A stretch of 64,000 bases of DNA from Turbatrix aceti (lineage: Eukaryota > Nematoda > Chromadorea > Rhabditida > Panagrolaimidae). The position numbers and the translations under genes were made by a program. Positions within the stretch are counted from its first letter, which is position 1, and each line of letters opens with the position of its first letter. Positions 21,245-33,906 of this stretch are shown here, in pieces. The notes beneath the pieces were generated by a model. That model had not been told where the DNA came from. It did no database searches and worked only from the letters and a program-made list of their open reading frames with translations. Where the stretch lies: the NCBI GenBank assembly GCA_963969345.1, contig OZ017766.1, positions 11,098,001-11,162,000 on the forward strand, written 5' to 3'.

Positions 21245-23013
21245 AAAAAAATTTTAAAATTATCAAGACAATTTTTTTATTGGAACGCGGAAAATGTTGC
21301 AAAACAACCGAGTAAATATTATTTATAAATAAAAAAATTCGGTTCCGAGCGAACACCTGGCGAAACAATTGTTGGTCTGGTCGAGTGCATGCTCAAAAGC
21401 CAGGTGATCCAGGTAAGCCAGGTGATTGATATCGCAGGCAGGCTGTTATGCAACCAGCATATCAACAGATCTCCCCTCTTTTATATTTATTTAAACGCCC
21501 GATGCTCAATGTCCAATGCCCAATGCATCAGAGCGCTCTCGAATCATTTGTCACAGATCCTGGTAAATAAAACCAGGGCGGAAAGGCGCCTGTCCCCACC
21601 AGCCAGGGGGGGGGTGGGGACAATGGATTGGGCACGGGAGCATGGCAAATGTTGCCTGTGGGTGGATTAACGAGAACATCATCCGGAAAGTGCACGAAGG
21701 ACACATAATGTTTGTATGAAACAAATAACAACAACAACATTCATTCCGGCGCTGTTGCGATGACTGGTGATCGGAGAAAAAAAAAGAACAACTGCGGGGG
21801 ACAGAACAAGGCCTCGGGCAGGTGGGCAGGTGAGAAGAATCCCATCCGTTGGCAGAGGGGATGGGATTAAATTGGATTGGCAGGCAGACAAACTGCTTGC
21901 CGCGCTTTTTTATGCATAAAACATATTGAAGACGATTTATTGACTTGTTTATGGCAACAATGTGATCAATGAACAATTTGATTGTTGACGACAACAACTT
22001 TTTGAACTTGTTAAAAATAAATTTGTTGAAACAAAAATAGAAGGCTTGGATTTCAGTTATTTTAATTTTAGATTTAATTTTTTTTAAAAGATTGGTTCAA
22101 AGTGCACAAGTTTTTGGCACCTAAAAAAATCTCTATTACAAACTCGTAAAAACTAAACTTTTTTTTTAAATTTTATGCCACGATGATCTAAAATTAAAGA
22201 CGTCGTAAAAATTTACAAGTGTGAATTTCTATATTTATTTATAAATAGAATCCCAAACGAAAAATTTTGCATTCTAAAAAACTGGAATGCATATTTTTAG
22301 TAAACTTTTTTTGCTTTAATGAACGAATGTTTGTAAAAAAAATTTTGAAAACAAAATTTAAAATGGGGAAAAAAATTTTTAAATTGTGAAACAAGTTTAA
22401 AAAAATTAGTTAGACTGAAAAAAATGTGTTCGTAAAAATATTTTCTTGGGACAAAAAAAGTACTGACAAAATCATAAATATTACGAAAATTTCTCAAAAT
22501 GCCAGCTTGATTAAAAATTTCGAGTCATTTTGTGTAAAAACTCGACTAGGCAATTAATTATAGATTGTGCCGATACCTCTGATTGATGGCGGCGCTAAAT
22601 CACATTGAAAAGCTTTTAGGGAATATTATAAAACATAAAAAACGACAAATTGCTAAAATCATCGCACAACAAAAAAAAAATTTTATCGTTTTTCTTTGAC
22701 CTTTAGCGATTCAAAAATTTTTTATCGCTAAAGATCCATCCATTGCCGCATCAACAATTTCTTCCAGCAGCCACATGTTTTTATGTTATACATAGTACAT
22801 ATTTATCTTTCGTTAGTCATACATGTGTTTGACTGCCGACAAAAATATCATCGGATCCAATGCAAATGCCTCCTACACACCCCCAAAACACAAACACATG
22901 TTCATTATGTTTTTATTGTTCGTCTCTTAATGATTTCAGATTGTGTGAAAATATGTATAATGAAAAAAAGTATTTATGTGCTAAAATAAATCAGTAAAGA
23001 AAAATGGCAATTA
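21244..23013. other. Intergenic, no gene seen
   Basis: 5' region of calexcitin, then AT-rich DNA. Contains a G-run of nine at about 21606, a repeated CCAGGTGATCCAGG motif near 21400, and long poly-A/T. A 148-codon minus frame (21551-21997) has low-complexity composition and no support. Confidence 0.5.
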
Positions 23014-24146
23014 TTATTTGGCTGCAACGGAAATCTTGGGCTGTGGTGCCGCGGCTTCGATCTTGGGGTTTCTGGGAGGTTTCATTCCGCTACCGCTGCC
23101 ATTGCCACTGCCGTCGGCAACCTGCTTCTTTTGGTTGCGTTTAAGTTTTGGAAGGCGTCCTTTGCTTGGTGGACGTTTTTTTGAGCTACCGAGAGATTTA
23201 CGCTTTCGAATGATTTGATTTTTTTTGCTTCCAGTTAGGGGAACCGGCTCGATTTTTGCATCCGACGATGCTGAACTTTGATCCGCGTTTTGGGACTAAA
23301 ATATGTTTTTTTGTTGAAAGAAAATGGCACATTTTTCTTTGTTTCGAAATAACAATAAAAAATTTTAAGACAGGAGTTTTTTAAAAACTGCGGCAATTTT
23401 GGGACGCCAGTTTTGGAAGGAAAATATTTATTTACAAATTAAAAAAAACACAAAATTTAGAAATTTCCAACTTTAAAATCGTCAAATTATTTTTTTGTTT
23501 TGCATTGTTTAAAATTTATGTTTTTTATTTTTACATTACCAAAAAATTTTCAATCAAAAATAATACCAAATACACCGAATAAAACGCAAAAAAATAAAAA
23601 TACAAACAAAAACGCAATAAAAAATCGAAAAAATTAAAAGTACAATACACTTAACAAAATATGTAATGTATTCAAAAGTTTTAAAAAATTGTTGTGTTGA
23701 AATAATCAAAAAAGTTAACCAACCGTTGAAACGGAAGAATTGGCTATTATTACTGAGTCTTCCGTAGTCCAGGTATTTGTTTTTGTTCCCGATTCATCAA
23801 TGGTCATCGTTCCGGTTGCGTCTGAAGACGACGACATCGCAGGTACTTCAAAAGCTGTAGGAAACGACAAAGAAGTGGTATCGATCTGGGTTATTTGTTT
23901 CTGATCAGTCGACTGACAAGAGCTCTGCACACTTTGGTAGGTCAAAGTCTCGTTGAAGATCTCCGCATTTTTCAAATCTTCGAACAAAACCTTCTTTTTG
24001 GCAGCTTTTTTGATCAGAATCAGCTGGTACTGAAAATTTGGTTTTATTTATGTTTGAAAACCAAAAAAATAAAATCATACTTGTAAGTAAATCAGATAAA
24101 GTAGAAGTGTAGAAACGCTAACAGTCAGTACATCAAAAAAAGTCAT
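23014..24146 (-). CDS. Single-pass membrane protein with Ser/Thr-rich middle and basic tail
   Basis: Exons 24146-24081, 24029-23724 and 23295-23014, all phase 0; 217 aa. Exon 1 is a transmembrane segment with almost no leader (MTFFDVLTVSVSTLLLYLIY), then a basic stop-transfer (IKKAAKKK). The middle is Ser/Thr-rich and acidic. The last exon is strongly basic (IIRKRKSLGSSKKRPPSK) with a Gly/Ser run and a Pro-rich end. The second donor (ACG|GTTGGT) is weak but is the only one that keeps frame. No family recognised; it resembles a membrane-tethered basic protein. Nuclear-type basic motifs are visible, but location is uncertain. Confidence 0.62.
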
Positions 24147-24295
24147 CGTGACGGAATCATTGAAAAGGCTTGTTCACGGGAGAGAAATAAAAATTCAAGG
24201 AAAGGAAAAAATTGCGATACGCAAATTTGCAAATTTGATTCATTCCGTTTTCGGCAAATCGTTTGTTATCAAAAACAAGAAAACTCATGTCGGAC

Positions 24296-24582
24296 TACCC
24301 GCACTCGCATGAGAATCATAACGGAATCATAACGGAATTAGAAGGCTTTGCACGCTGATGTGTTTTATTGTGATGCGTTCATTCTCATCCAGTTCATTGT
24401 GTTCCGCAGCTCTAATTTAGTCATTGTTTTTTGCTGAATTTTGAATGCGAATAAAGGGGAAAATAGCTTAGATTTTTTTGCACTTCATTGTGATTCTTCA
24501 TTTTCATTGTGCGTCTCATTTGATTCTAGCCGCCTTATAATTCCGTTATGATTCCGTTATGATTCTCATGCGAGTGCGGGTA
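24296..24582. mobile_element. TA-flanked TIR MITE
   Basis: Element 24298-24580 between TA dinucleotides (24296-24297, 24581-24582). Near-perfect inverted ends of about 45 bp begin CCCGCACTCGCATGAG and continue with a duplicated ATCATAACGGA motif. No ORF. The outer 13 bp (CCCGCACTCGCAT) are the same as those of the 925-bp element at 58247-59171, so one transposase probably moved both. Confidence 0.85.
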
Positions 24583-27486
24583 CCAAAGTTTTTCTGTCCA
24601 AAAGGACAAAATTTTGCACGAACGATGAAAATAAAATTTGTAAAAATTGTTTGTTTGTAATGTTTTTTTGAAGTTATGTATATGTAAATTTTATTGATAA
24701 AATTTGGAAACGATTCTAAAATGTGAGTTTACATTGTTGTTGAAAACTTTGCACGATTATTTAAAATTAATTGGTTCATTGTTGTTTGTTGCTTTTTCGG
24801 TTCCCGAATAGAAAAACGTGTTTTGACGTGCCTAACTATGTCAAAGAACAAATACTAAAATAATGCAAATGTTTAAAAAAGTTGCCTTTCTGCACGTTTC
24901 ACGTATGCACTTTCAAGTTTTTTACGGCATTTTGTTTTTTGATACTGAATACTCTTGAGAAGTTACAAAGTTTGCTTCCTAAACTTAGAAATTCTAAAAT
25001 CTTTAACCATACTGATGTCTGATGCTTTTGCACGGTCTTAGGTAGAATAACTTTTTTTGCACGTTTTTTTTTCTCCAAATTGCGTTTATTTTTTGGTCCG
25101 TGTGATCCAAAAAGTTTCACAACAACTTTTACAATTGCTTGAAAAGTATTTGTCACCACTGAAAATTTTTTATATAAACGGGAATAATAAATATGTGCCA
25201 AAAAAAGCCTTTCTTCTGCAGCAGCAAAGTTGTGGTCTCCGGATGCGTGCATCCATGTTTGAGTGTTCTCTGTGCGTCAAACGGCTTCCCTCTCAATGCT
25301 ATCAAATTACCATAAATTGGAGGACAATTCAAGACGGTGTTTGATTTTTTATCGCTTCCGTTGAAAATTATTTTCAATTTTAATGCAGGTTTTTTGCAGA
25401 ATTTTTTTTTTGAATTAAAAAAAAACTAACCACTGAGTAATGGTGAAATAAATAAAAAAATAAATTATGAATGCACGCACGTCGAAAAAAAGTATTATAA
25501 TTTGGATTCGAAATTATATGTACGTCAAAAAAAGTCAAAAGAATATTTGAACGCGCGAAAAATGTATTTAATAAAAGAAAAATTTTGAAATAGATATGAA
25601 AATTTTGTCACTGCAGATTTTTATCCTGATAGATAAATTATTCAGAAAAAAATTTGTCAAATATGGTATTAAATATTTTGTAGTGAAAACTCGCTCGATG
25701 ATGATTCGTGACTAATAAACGGCCAAAAACAGTAAACGTGCAGAGTTAATCGGATTTGCATTGTAATTTGGGATCCTATTCTTTTCCGCAACGTCCAAAA
25801 AGATCGTCGATAAACTTTTTGTGTTATTCTTTTTGCTTTTGTTTTTGGCGTGTTTGCACTTTTCGTTTTTCACTGTTTGAACAAACGGCAACTCAACAAT
25901 AAGGTATTTTTTTATCAAAAAATTTTTGAAGAGGGGGGGGGATTTTACAAAAAAATGCTTTTATTCAATTTCCCTATTTTTGGCCACTGCAAAATAGACA
26001 AATAAATTTTAAAATGCATGATTGTGCCGAAAAAGCAAGCGTCAGTCGACGGTTTGTTGTTGATAAAAGTGTGTAGAAAAAAAAAGTCTGACTGATGTGA
26101 GAGAGCGACTTTGGCGTGCCAAAACTTCCCAGTAACAACTTTGACGACGCTCTTTTCCCTTCCATGATGTTGAATTGCTTTCTTCTTCTTTCATGGCACA
26201 ATGAAAAATAGAAGAAGAAGAAGCGTCTATTGATTTTGGTAATCACGGTTTGTTGAACCACAAAAAATGTGAAACTTGGTGTCCACGTGTTTTTCATGCC
26301 AAAATTTTTTTGTTCCGTTTTTTTTCTGAATATTTTTAGTTTGATCCTGAATAATTTTTTTTGGTTAAAGCCCTTCGAATATTTTTGGTCTGCTTAAAAA
26401 ACCATCAAAAATGACGAAAAAAACCCATTTCATTCCTTTGTCGGTCGGCATTTGGTATTTTTTCTGGGAGCTTTTTGTGCACAGGAAGACGAACGTTTTC
26501 TTTTTTTTTTATTTCTTGTCTTCGTTTTTTCGGTTTTCACGAACTCTGCCGCATGAATATGTATATATACACCCAACCGGGACCGGTCTCGCGTATGTAT
26601 TTTACATTAGATGGGGTTGGTTTCCTGTCAACGGAAGGGTAAGTGGTTTGCTAATCAGCCGACCGGACGACGATGGCATCTTTTTCGGGAAAGGAGGAGC
26701 AAGAGTTTTTTTTTCAAGAGAAGATGTCACACATCCTATTTTTTTTGTGTGACGCAATTTTTTTTCACAGCGTTGCTAAATAAATTTTATTTATGTATTT
26801 TTATTTATAACCGATGTTTTTTTGCTATCAGAGAAAAAAATGTTTTTTAGGAGGGGGGGGGGGTAATTGAGATGGCTATCACAACGAGAAACTCGAGATA
26901 GTGTGAAATAAAATGTTTTTACATACCCACTTGAAGTGTGTTCGGTTGGCACTCACTCGTGTTGTTGGCATTTTCGTTCGTTTAAAATAAATAAATTAGA
27001 TAGGAAAAAAACAAGGGTTATAAACTTGAGTGCTTTGACCGAAAAAATATGTACTGCATTGCACTTTTTTATTCTGCCGAGAAAAAACGTTTGAAAACTA
27101 ATAAATCGCGTCTGGAAAAAATGGCTTCAGGCGGAATATTTTATATTCTTCCAGGAAGTAACTTTTTTATCACGCTCTGTTTTTATTGCGTCTAGAATTT
27201 TTATTACGACTTTGGACACTATATTTTGGTTGGAGTTTAATTTTGAATAATTTTGGGTCGTTTTTAAAAAAAAATAAAATAAATTTAAAAAATACCGTAA
27301 TTTTGATAGTTTTGATTTTAATCGTAATTTTTATACAAAAAGTGTAAAGAATACAAAAAAATTCATGTTGGATTTGTGCTTGTTCGCGGTTCCAAAAATT
27401 TCCAGTCACGATCACCGCATGGAATAATATAGGGTCGCTAAACCCTTTTTTTTCCAAAAAATTTTTTATAACTCAATTTTTTTTAG
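24583..27486. other. Long gene-poor AT-rich stretch
   Basis: No gene supported. Contains poly-G runs (nine G at about 25933-25941, eleven at about 26853-26863), a Tyr/Phe-rich low-complexity frame at 26411-26752 that looks accidental, and many T/A tracts. Confidence 0.5.
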
Positions 27487-27491
27487 CAACC

Positions 27492-29776
27492 ATGATATCG
27501 ACAAACAAGGTGCGGGACGAACAGATAAAGCGAACATCGAGTCGGGTATCGATGAAATCCGTCGTCGAGACGGCATCGACGTGCGGAAACCACACTCGAC
27601 TCGTCATCGCCATCCAGAGTGCACTCTTTATGGCCTCGCTCATGGGTAATGTAATTTGCTGGAATGCGGCTATCGTAAAAGTTTCTGAACTAGAAACGTC
27701 TCCCTTGTATCCTGCATACAAAAATGGCACCACCGTAGACTGGACCGATGACTCACTTCCCATGTCTAAAAAACGTATCCCCCTAACACAGCTTCAGATT
27801 AGCCTGCTATTTGCCTCAACATTTGCCGGGGCACTCGTAGGCGTTGTTCCCGTCACCATGCTCATGGAAAGATGCGGAAGCTACAGGGTTATGCTCATCA
27901 ACGGTGCCATTTCGTGTCTAGCAACCGCACTCACGCCTCACTTTGCTGTCACCAATTTTTATGCCCTTTTGGGACTTCGGGTGCTTATCGTAAGCTTTTT
28001 TTTATCCTCAGAAATGCTGAAACTGCTTTTTTTTCTTTTTTTTTCAGGGAGTAGCTCAATGCCAGCTCTATCCGGTGATTGGGTCGATTGTCAAGTCATG
28101 GGCTCCTCTTCATGAGAGGAGTGTCTTTGTATCGGTTCTTACCGGGTATTCACAGTTATCGGCGGTGATAACAACTTCGGCTTCCAGCTGGTTGGCTAAG
28201 AATTGTAAAGAATTTTTTTTAATTCATCAAAAATGTTTTTCAAAAAAATATTACAATTATTTAAAAATTATTTGCAAATTTTCGAATTGTTGGTTTAAAA
28301 AAAATTTTTGTTATTCGATGTATAACAAAAAAATACATATAGACAATAAAAAACAGAAAAATTTTGTTCAATTAGATTTTGTTTTGAAATTTTAACGTGA
28401 TTTTTTTTTTAAACATTTATAAAAATTTTAATTTTTTAATTTAAAAATTAGATTTTTTTTGGTTAAATTTCCTAAAACGTTAACAAAAAACAAAGTTTGC
28501 GTGTAAATATAAATTTGAAATTTATTTTAAATTTTACAAGCACATTGTATTTATTTAAATTTTAAAAGAAATTTATCAAAATTTTCAAAAAAAAAATTTC
28601 CTATAAACTGCATTATTTGAGAAAAATATAAAAAAATAAATTTTCTATTTCAGACAGCTGGCCATCAATATTCTACGCTCAATCAGTATTTTGTGGCTTT
28701 TGCCTTTTGTTTTGGGTTTTGAACTTCCGGTATGTCATCCACAGTTTTATTTTCACTTCTCCAACCCCTTTTTTTACAGTGACAATCCCGCAAAGCACCC
28801 TCTTGTCAGTCCAAAGGAGTTTAACCGCATCAGCCACGGCAAACAGCAACAACAGCCTTCTGCTGGCAGGCGCCATGGCCTACAGGTGCCGTTTTACAGA
28901 TTAATCCAATTTCCCTGCGTTATTGCTCCCTGTCTCGCGATGGCAGTCTACATCCTGATCATCCAGCTCAACATTGCTTTTCTCGTCATGTTTTTGGTCT
29001 GGGTCATGAAACTGGACATCAATCTGGCCGGTGGCGTTGCTACAATTTCCCTCGTCACTCAGCTCTGCATCCAGGTAATTACCGGTATGCTGAGTGATCG
29101 AATCAAATTTATATCTGAGATTTGGAAAATCCGAATTTTTAATTCTATCGCTTTTTATTGCACCGCGGTGGGTCTTATTGCGGCGACGTTTTTCGACGAC
29201 TTTGAACAGAGTGGAACATGTGTGACTATTTTGGTCGTTTCCCTATGTACACTCGGCTTTAACTCGGGTGGATTTCCAAGATCAGCAGTCATGATATCCA
29301 CCCAGTGTCCGGCATCTGTCATGGGATGTCTTCAGACCGCAATGACCATTGCCCTGTTTTTTGGATCTTTTATTGTGCCAGGTTTGACACCTCATCGAAC
29401 GTTCGACGAATATGCATTCCTGTTCCGACTCTACGGAGCACTTTTGATTGTGGCAAATACCTTTTTTGTCGTCTTTGCCAAGGCTACGTCACAAACATTT
29501 GTTCCTCCACCGCATATTACGATTGCGGTTACTTCCGAAACTTCCATGAGTCAGCAGGACAACGATGAGTCCATACCAAAAAGTCCATCGAGTGTGAAAA
29601 CTTCCAGCATTGAATCTGATCATTCAATCGATAATCGAGAACCGAGAAAAGGGATTTTGAAATCTGAGGATTTGTTTGGTGAAAATAACAATAATGACAG
29701 CGAAGCAGACAAGGAATCCCAGCGACATGTTAACATTGACGAATCCAGTAACAAAACAGAAAATCAACCGGTTTAA
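27492..29776 (+). CDS. SLC17-like major facilitator transporter, paralogue 1
   Basis: Exons 27492-27989, 28048-28204, 28654-28729 and 28780-29776; 575 aa. Multi-pass plasma or vesicular membrane transporter of the anion:cation symporter (SLC17) type. Recognisable pieces are the first helix with MASLMGNVICWNAAIVK, a long loop 1, LLGLRVLIGVAQCQLYPVIGSIVKSWAPLHER (helices 4-5), SWPSIFYAQ, a central loop (PAKHPLVSPKEF..) and a C-terminal half starting VPFYRLIQFPCVIAP. The cytoplasmic tail is acidic and Ser-rich. A T-tract TAG at 27480-27486 just before the ATG suggests trans-splicing. Intron 2 is 449 bp and AT-rich. Substrate unknown. Paralogue of 33907-35790, with matching introns except the first, which that copy lacks. 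Confidence 0.9.
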
Positions 29777-30843
29777 TTTATACAATTTTGTTGTATGTAT
29801 ACAATCACAATTTGTGTTTGAAGCATGTTTGATTGCAATTTTTAGACACAAATTGTTTTGTTGTACAATGATTTTTGGATTATAAATGATGTAAACAAAA
29901 TTCGACAAACTTCAAAAAATCTTAAATTTTATCATCAAATAACATTAAATTCAACATTTGTATATTTCAAAAATACATACAAGTAAACTTTATTTTTTTT
30001 AAAACGTTCTTAATCACAAATTATATATCTATAATTAATTTTTTTAATTTTTTTACAGTTTAGAAAACGATTTTAAATAATTTCGGACATGAATATTTTT
30101 TCATTCATGCTAAATATTTGGAATGAATAAAAAAGGAACGGCAATGCGATAACGCCAATACAATTTCCATAGAAAAATTTTTCAGCAATTGTAGATCTCT
30201 GCCAATTATACCAAAGAGCAAAGGCTGAAATGCCATTCTCCACGCGTGAGCTACATAAGTAACATAGTAAATACATATGTTTGTAAAAAACATAAATATT
30301 ACGATGCTTTCAATTATTTTTTTCTGAAAAGAAGAATGAGTTATTTATACAAATTTTAATTTTTATAATTTTTTTTCGACCTACATATACAATGTTTTTT
30401 TGAATTTAGTTTATAAATAACCAATTAGAAACCGCCGCTATTGCAATAAATAAATATGATTATAGGACCAGCTACTGAGGATTTTACAGTTCCATAAAAT
30501 AACATAAACATACAAAAATACATTTTTTAAATTACATATATATAGATTTATAATAAATTGTAAATCCATCAGACATACATATTTATATATAATATTTTTT
30601 TCTATCAAAATATTCATTGTGTAGCGAAAACTAATTTTGAGTTGAGGCAAAGCGCAACAACGCGTACTGCTTGGCGCAGACAAGCCGAAATCGTAAACGC
30701 CTTTTGTCTACAAGCTGCTTTTGTGATTTTCTTTTTGTTATTTATTCCCTTGCTTGCTCCTTGTCTTCCACAGAAGTGATTCACTTTCCTTTCCTCAAAG
30801 TCGTGGTATTTTACAGGCAACATATGACATGAATGCGGCAAAC
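29777..30843. other. Intergenic, no gene seen
   Basis: AT-rich 3' flank of the transporter with several short accidental frames. Confidence 0.5.
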
Positions 30844-31243
30844 AAAATGTTCTCTAAGAAGTGATTGAACGTTATTCAGAAGACGAAAACGAAGACAAAG
30901 GTCAGAAACAAGACGTTTGTGTAGAAAACCATTTATGTACTTGAGTGATAAAGTTTGCAATAATGTGTAAGCAAATACTGAAAATTGTTTTCAAATTCTT
31001 TAAAAAATCTTTAACGATATAATACTATCCTTTCACATTTTAAAATGATCTCAAAAATGTATTTTACGATCAAAATATCAAAATAGCTTTCGACGCCGGA
31101 GAGATTCGAACTCTCGCTCGGAAACCGAATCAGATTAGCAGTCTGACGCCTTAACCACTCGGCCACAGCGCCTGAGGGTATGAAAAAAAATAATTCCTCC
31201 AACAGGACCCTGGTTTACAAATTTAGACCTGCAAACAAAAAAA
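30844..31243. repeat. Left arm of tRNA-containing inverted duplication
   Basis: About 400 bp that reappears in reverse complement at 35930-36331 with only scattered differences, including the whole tRNA-Ser and both flanks. Confidence 0.9.
31091..31172 (-). tRNA. tRNA-Ser(GCT)
   Basis: 82 nt. Starts GGCGCTGTGGCCGAGTGG (A box) and contains anticodon arm AGACTGCTAATCT with anticodon GCT, a long variable arm, and the B-box GTTCGAATC. Acceptor halves GGCGCTG and CGGCGTC pair with wobble. No intron. Identical by eye to the copy at 36000-36081. Confidence 0.96.
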
Positions 31244-31591
31244 TACAGAAAAATGGACACAAAAAATAAATTTTCAAAAAAAAAACTCATGTTACCTCAA
31301 TTTTCGTGTTTATTTACTGTAACGACCAAAAAAATTGTATACAAAATAATTTTTTTCTTTAATTTTATTTAAATTAAGACACCTAGCGTCAAAAACAGTC
31401 TTGAATGCCACGTAACAATCAGATGAATAATTTTTGAAAATAATTTTTGAAAAACATTTATTTAGTGCGAGAAAAACGTTGTACTTTTAATACAAAAAAT
31501 GGTTAATTCAAGACGCAATGATAAATTGTATTTTTTAATATTAAAACGAACATTTGTGAATAAAAGGGGTGTTAATTGTCCGATGCGTGCG

Positions 31592-31600
31592 TATAAAAAG
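31592..31600 (+). promoter_or_regulatory. TATA-like box of lysozyme-like gene
   Basis: TATAAAAAG 50 bp upstream of the ATG at 31642. Confidence 0.45.
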
Positions 31601-31641
31601 AGTTTGAAAAATTTTAAAAGTATGTTTCCAAATCATTAATC

Positions 31642-32394
31642 ATGGCAAATCTGCTTCCTTCGTTGATCGCTATCATTGCCTTCAATTCTATTATTTCTGC
31701 CGGAAAGGTTGAATTCTTTGGGATGGACACTGCTTCTACCATCACGGCTACTGAATTAGACTGTCTCCGAAACGAAACAACAAAAGAATCACTGTTGTTT
31801 AATATTGAAGTGTACTCTGAAGAAAACCACGGAAGCGTACTCACAAACAATTTTGATATCATGAATCAGATGCTGCATAACCCAAATTATTCCAAATTTG
31901 TACCGTTCTACAATGTTGGCCCCTACATTGGCAAAGAAAAAGACGCAACTACTCAATTTAACGAAATTTACACGGCTTTGGATAAAAACAACCTGAATCA
32001 TAAAAATTTAAAGTTTTTCCTTCGCGTTAGAGGAAAATCATGGTACAAATCAACGGAAGAAAATATAAAATTCATTAGTGACTACATAAATGCTGCTACT
32101 AAATTGAATGCCAATATCGGCATTTTCACTACTCTCGAAGAATGGAATACAATTACTGGAGACGCAACCCTGTTTTCCAAAAGCACCGATTTGTGGTATG
32201 CTTCCAAAAACAACACTGAAGCCAATTTTAACGATTTTGTTGCATTCGGCGGATGGACGGCACCGGTTGCAAATCAGTATGTTCAAGACACAGTAAAATG
32301 CGGTATTCCATGCAATCTGAATTACGTCTGTTGGCTCACAAAGTCGAACGCTGTGGGAACAAAAATTTATGTTTTCAATGAGTGTGGTTATTAA
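31642..32394 (+). CDS. Secreted GH25 lysozyme-like protein (Entamoeba-type, possibly inactive)
   Basis: Single exon, 250 aa. Signal peptide at residues about 1-20 (LLPSLIAIIAFNSIISA). The C-terminal half matches nematode Entamoeba-like lysozymes (LYS proteins): NIGIFTTLEEWNTITG, DLWYASKN, NFNDFVAFGGW and ANQYVQDTVKCG. The N-terminal strand FFGMDTAST keeps the family's first Asp. The second strand region, where active GH25 enzymes have an acidic pair, reads LKFFLRVRGKSWYKS, so a catalytic acid may be missing. LYS-family members act in gut immunity and bacterial digestion; this copy may bind rather than cleave. Lack of introns is unlike its neighbours. AATAAA at 32409 follows the stop. Confidence 0.82.
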   Translation: MANLLPSLIAIIAFNSIISAGKVEFFGMDTASTITATELDCLRNETTKESLLFNIEVYSEENHGSVLTNNFDIMNQMLHNPNYSKFVPFYNVGPYIGKEKDATTQFNEIYTALDKNNLNHKNLKFFLRVRGKSWYKSTEENIKFISDYINAATKLNANIGIFTTLEEWNTITGDATLFSKSTDLWYASKNNTEANFNDFVAFGGWTAPVANQYVQDTVKCGIPCNLNYVCWLTKSNAVGTKIYVFNECGY

Positions 32395-32557
32395 AGTTAT
32401 GTTTTTGTAATAAATTGTTGCTTGCATTTGATTTGGCCCATGGAAGGGGAAACAGACGTTTTTTTAATTTTGATTATTTTATTATCATAAATCACACAAA
32501 ATCGACAAAAAAAACAAAAAAAAAACAGTTTTATGCTCCGTTGTGACCTCTTCGGCC

Positions 32558-32996
32558 TCAGCGTTTGCGTCCTCGTTTATGAACTTTTTGGTAATCATTG
32601 TCGATATCGGATTGCTGATGATAGCTTTCCGTATCATTTTCATCATCATGAGATGCGGTGTCGATGCCAGATTCTATCTCCATGTAAAAATCGTCACTGC
32701 ACTCCAAAACAGTTGGGGTTCTGTCTTCCTTTTCTGATTATTATGACATTCCATATTGGAGATACCCGGTAGGGCATTTTCATAGTCAGTCATGAGGATC
32801 TCCTGTATAAATATCCTTCCACTGCCAGGTGACGCCACAGTGGTAGGGTGCGCTGATTGGATGTCACCGATACTGCCAGCACTAACAGTATCAGGATTGT
32901 GCACGTTTTGTGGCGACGCCAAATTGGCGATTCCGACAAAATGTGTGACGACTGCAACTGAAGACGACGACTTTGACAGAAAATACGAATAAATGC
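32558..32996 (-). CDS. Uncharacterised protein, 5' end missing, acidic tail
   Basis: A coding-like region entered through a TTTTTTTTAG acceptor at 32997-32998; the first exon was not found. It reads YFLSKSSSSVAVVTHFVGIANLA.. then ..IFIQEILMTDYENALP, then, after a possible 32-bp intron (about 32754-32723) or a frameshift, KEDRTPTVLECSDDF and an acidic Asp/His-rich end (SHDDENDTESYHQQSDIDND) finishing in a basic KRGRKR. A 32-bp intron would be very short, so a frameshift or alternative junction is possible. Function unknown. Confidence 0.45.
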
Positions 32997-33906
32997 CTAA
33001 AAAAAATCAAGTTATCAAATGTAAATTTTCAAATCTTTTACTATGTGCGTTAAAATAAAATAAAATATACTCTTGAAAAAAACAAAAATACGATAAAAAA
33101 CAAAAACAAAATTTAAAGAAAAAACTAGTTTTTTCTTTTTTTAATTTTTTTTAATTAAAAGTTTTTTAGCGTAAAAAACATATAAAAAACGCACAAAATT
33201 GAGTACAAAATCAAGTATACCAAATGCAAAGTTGAGTGTACGCTGCACTTACAGTAAATTTATTCCGTACGTATGCACACACCAAAAAACTGTCGCATTG
33301 AATAAAACAATGATGTTTAAACACGTTGTTGGGGGTTCAAACTAAGTATGATTACAATTTTTGTAAAACAGATGACAAAACTTGTTCCCTTTATTTTTGC
33401 TTACAATGCGGACGACAACGCGCGCTTTTTTTGTGCCTTGCTGACAATTCGGATACCAAACATCATTGAACGCGATGCACGGAGCTTAAAACATGGTCAG
33501 AATAATTTATTCGTGATCACATTACAAATAAGTATGTATTTAAGCTGAATAAAAAATGCAATTTATTATCATTGACTTTGGTGTAGTACAACTTTGATTG
33601 CACGGCGCGCACAATTTTGTAACATTTTTATTTTTTTTGTTTATCGCAACGAAAATAGCAAAGTCGGTCACGGTCAAAGTCCAGCTTTTGTCAGTCTTAC
33701 CCTTGACCAAAATTTTTATAAGGCCATTTCTGATCTTTTGTATTCTCCGGAGAATTTTGAGTAAATAAATTGGAAATAAAAGCGGTGTAAAGCACGTTTG
33801 AGGACAACATTTGTTCTCTCTTTTTTGTTCTTGAGGCACAGTCGATTTTTTTATTTATGTGTGAAACGCAGTTATTTTTATGATAAAATTTGTTTTTTCA
33901 GTCAAA
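32997..33906. other. Intergenic, AT-rich
   Basis: Likely 5' region of both flanking genes. A TTTTTTCAG at about 33893-33901, six bases before the ATG at 33907, is a probable trans-splice site for the transporter. Confidence 0.45.

Noticed and set aside
21551..21997. 148-codon minus frame with many Cys and Pro
   Set aside because: Overlaps simple-sequence DNA (G/C-run and AAC repeats), and no signal peptide or splice structure supports it.
26411..26752. Phe/Tyr-rich 113-codon frame
   Set aside because: Low-complexity Phe/Lys runs come from T/A tracts; no introns, partner exons or recognisable domain.
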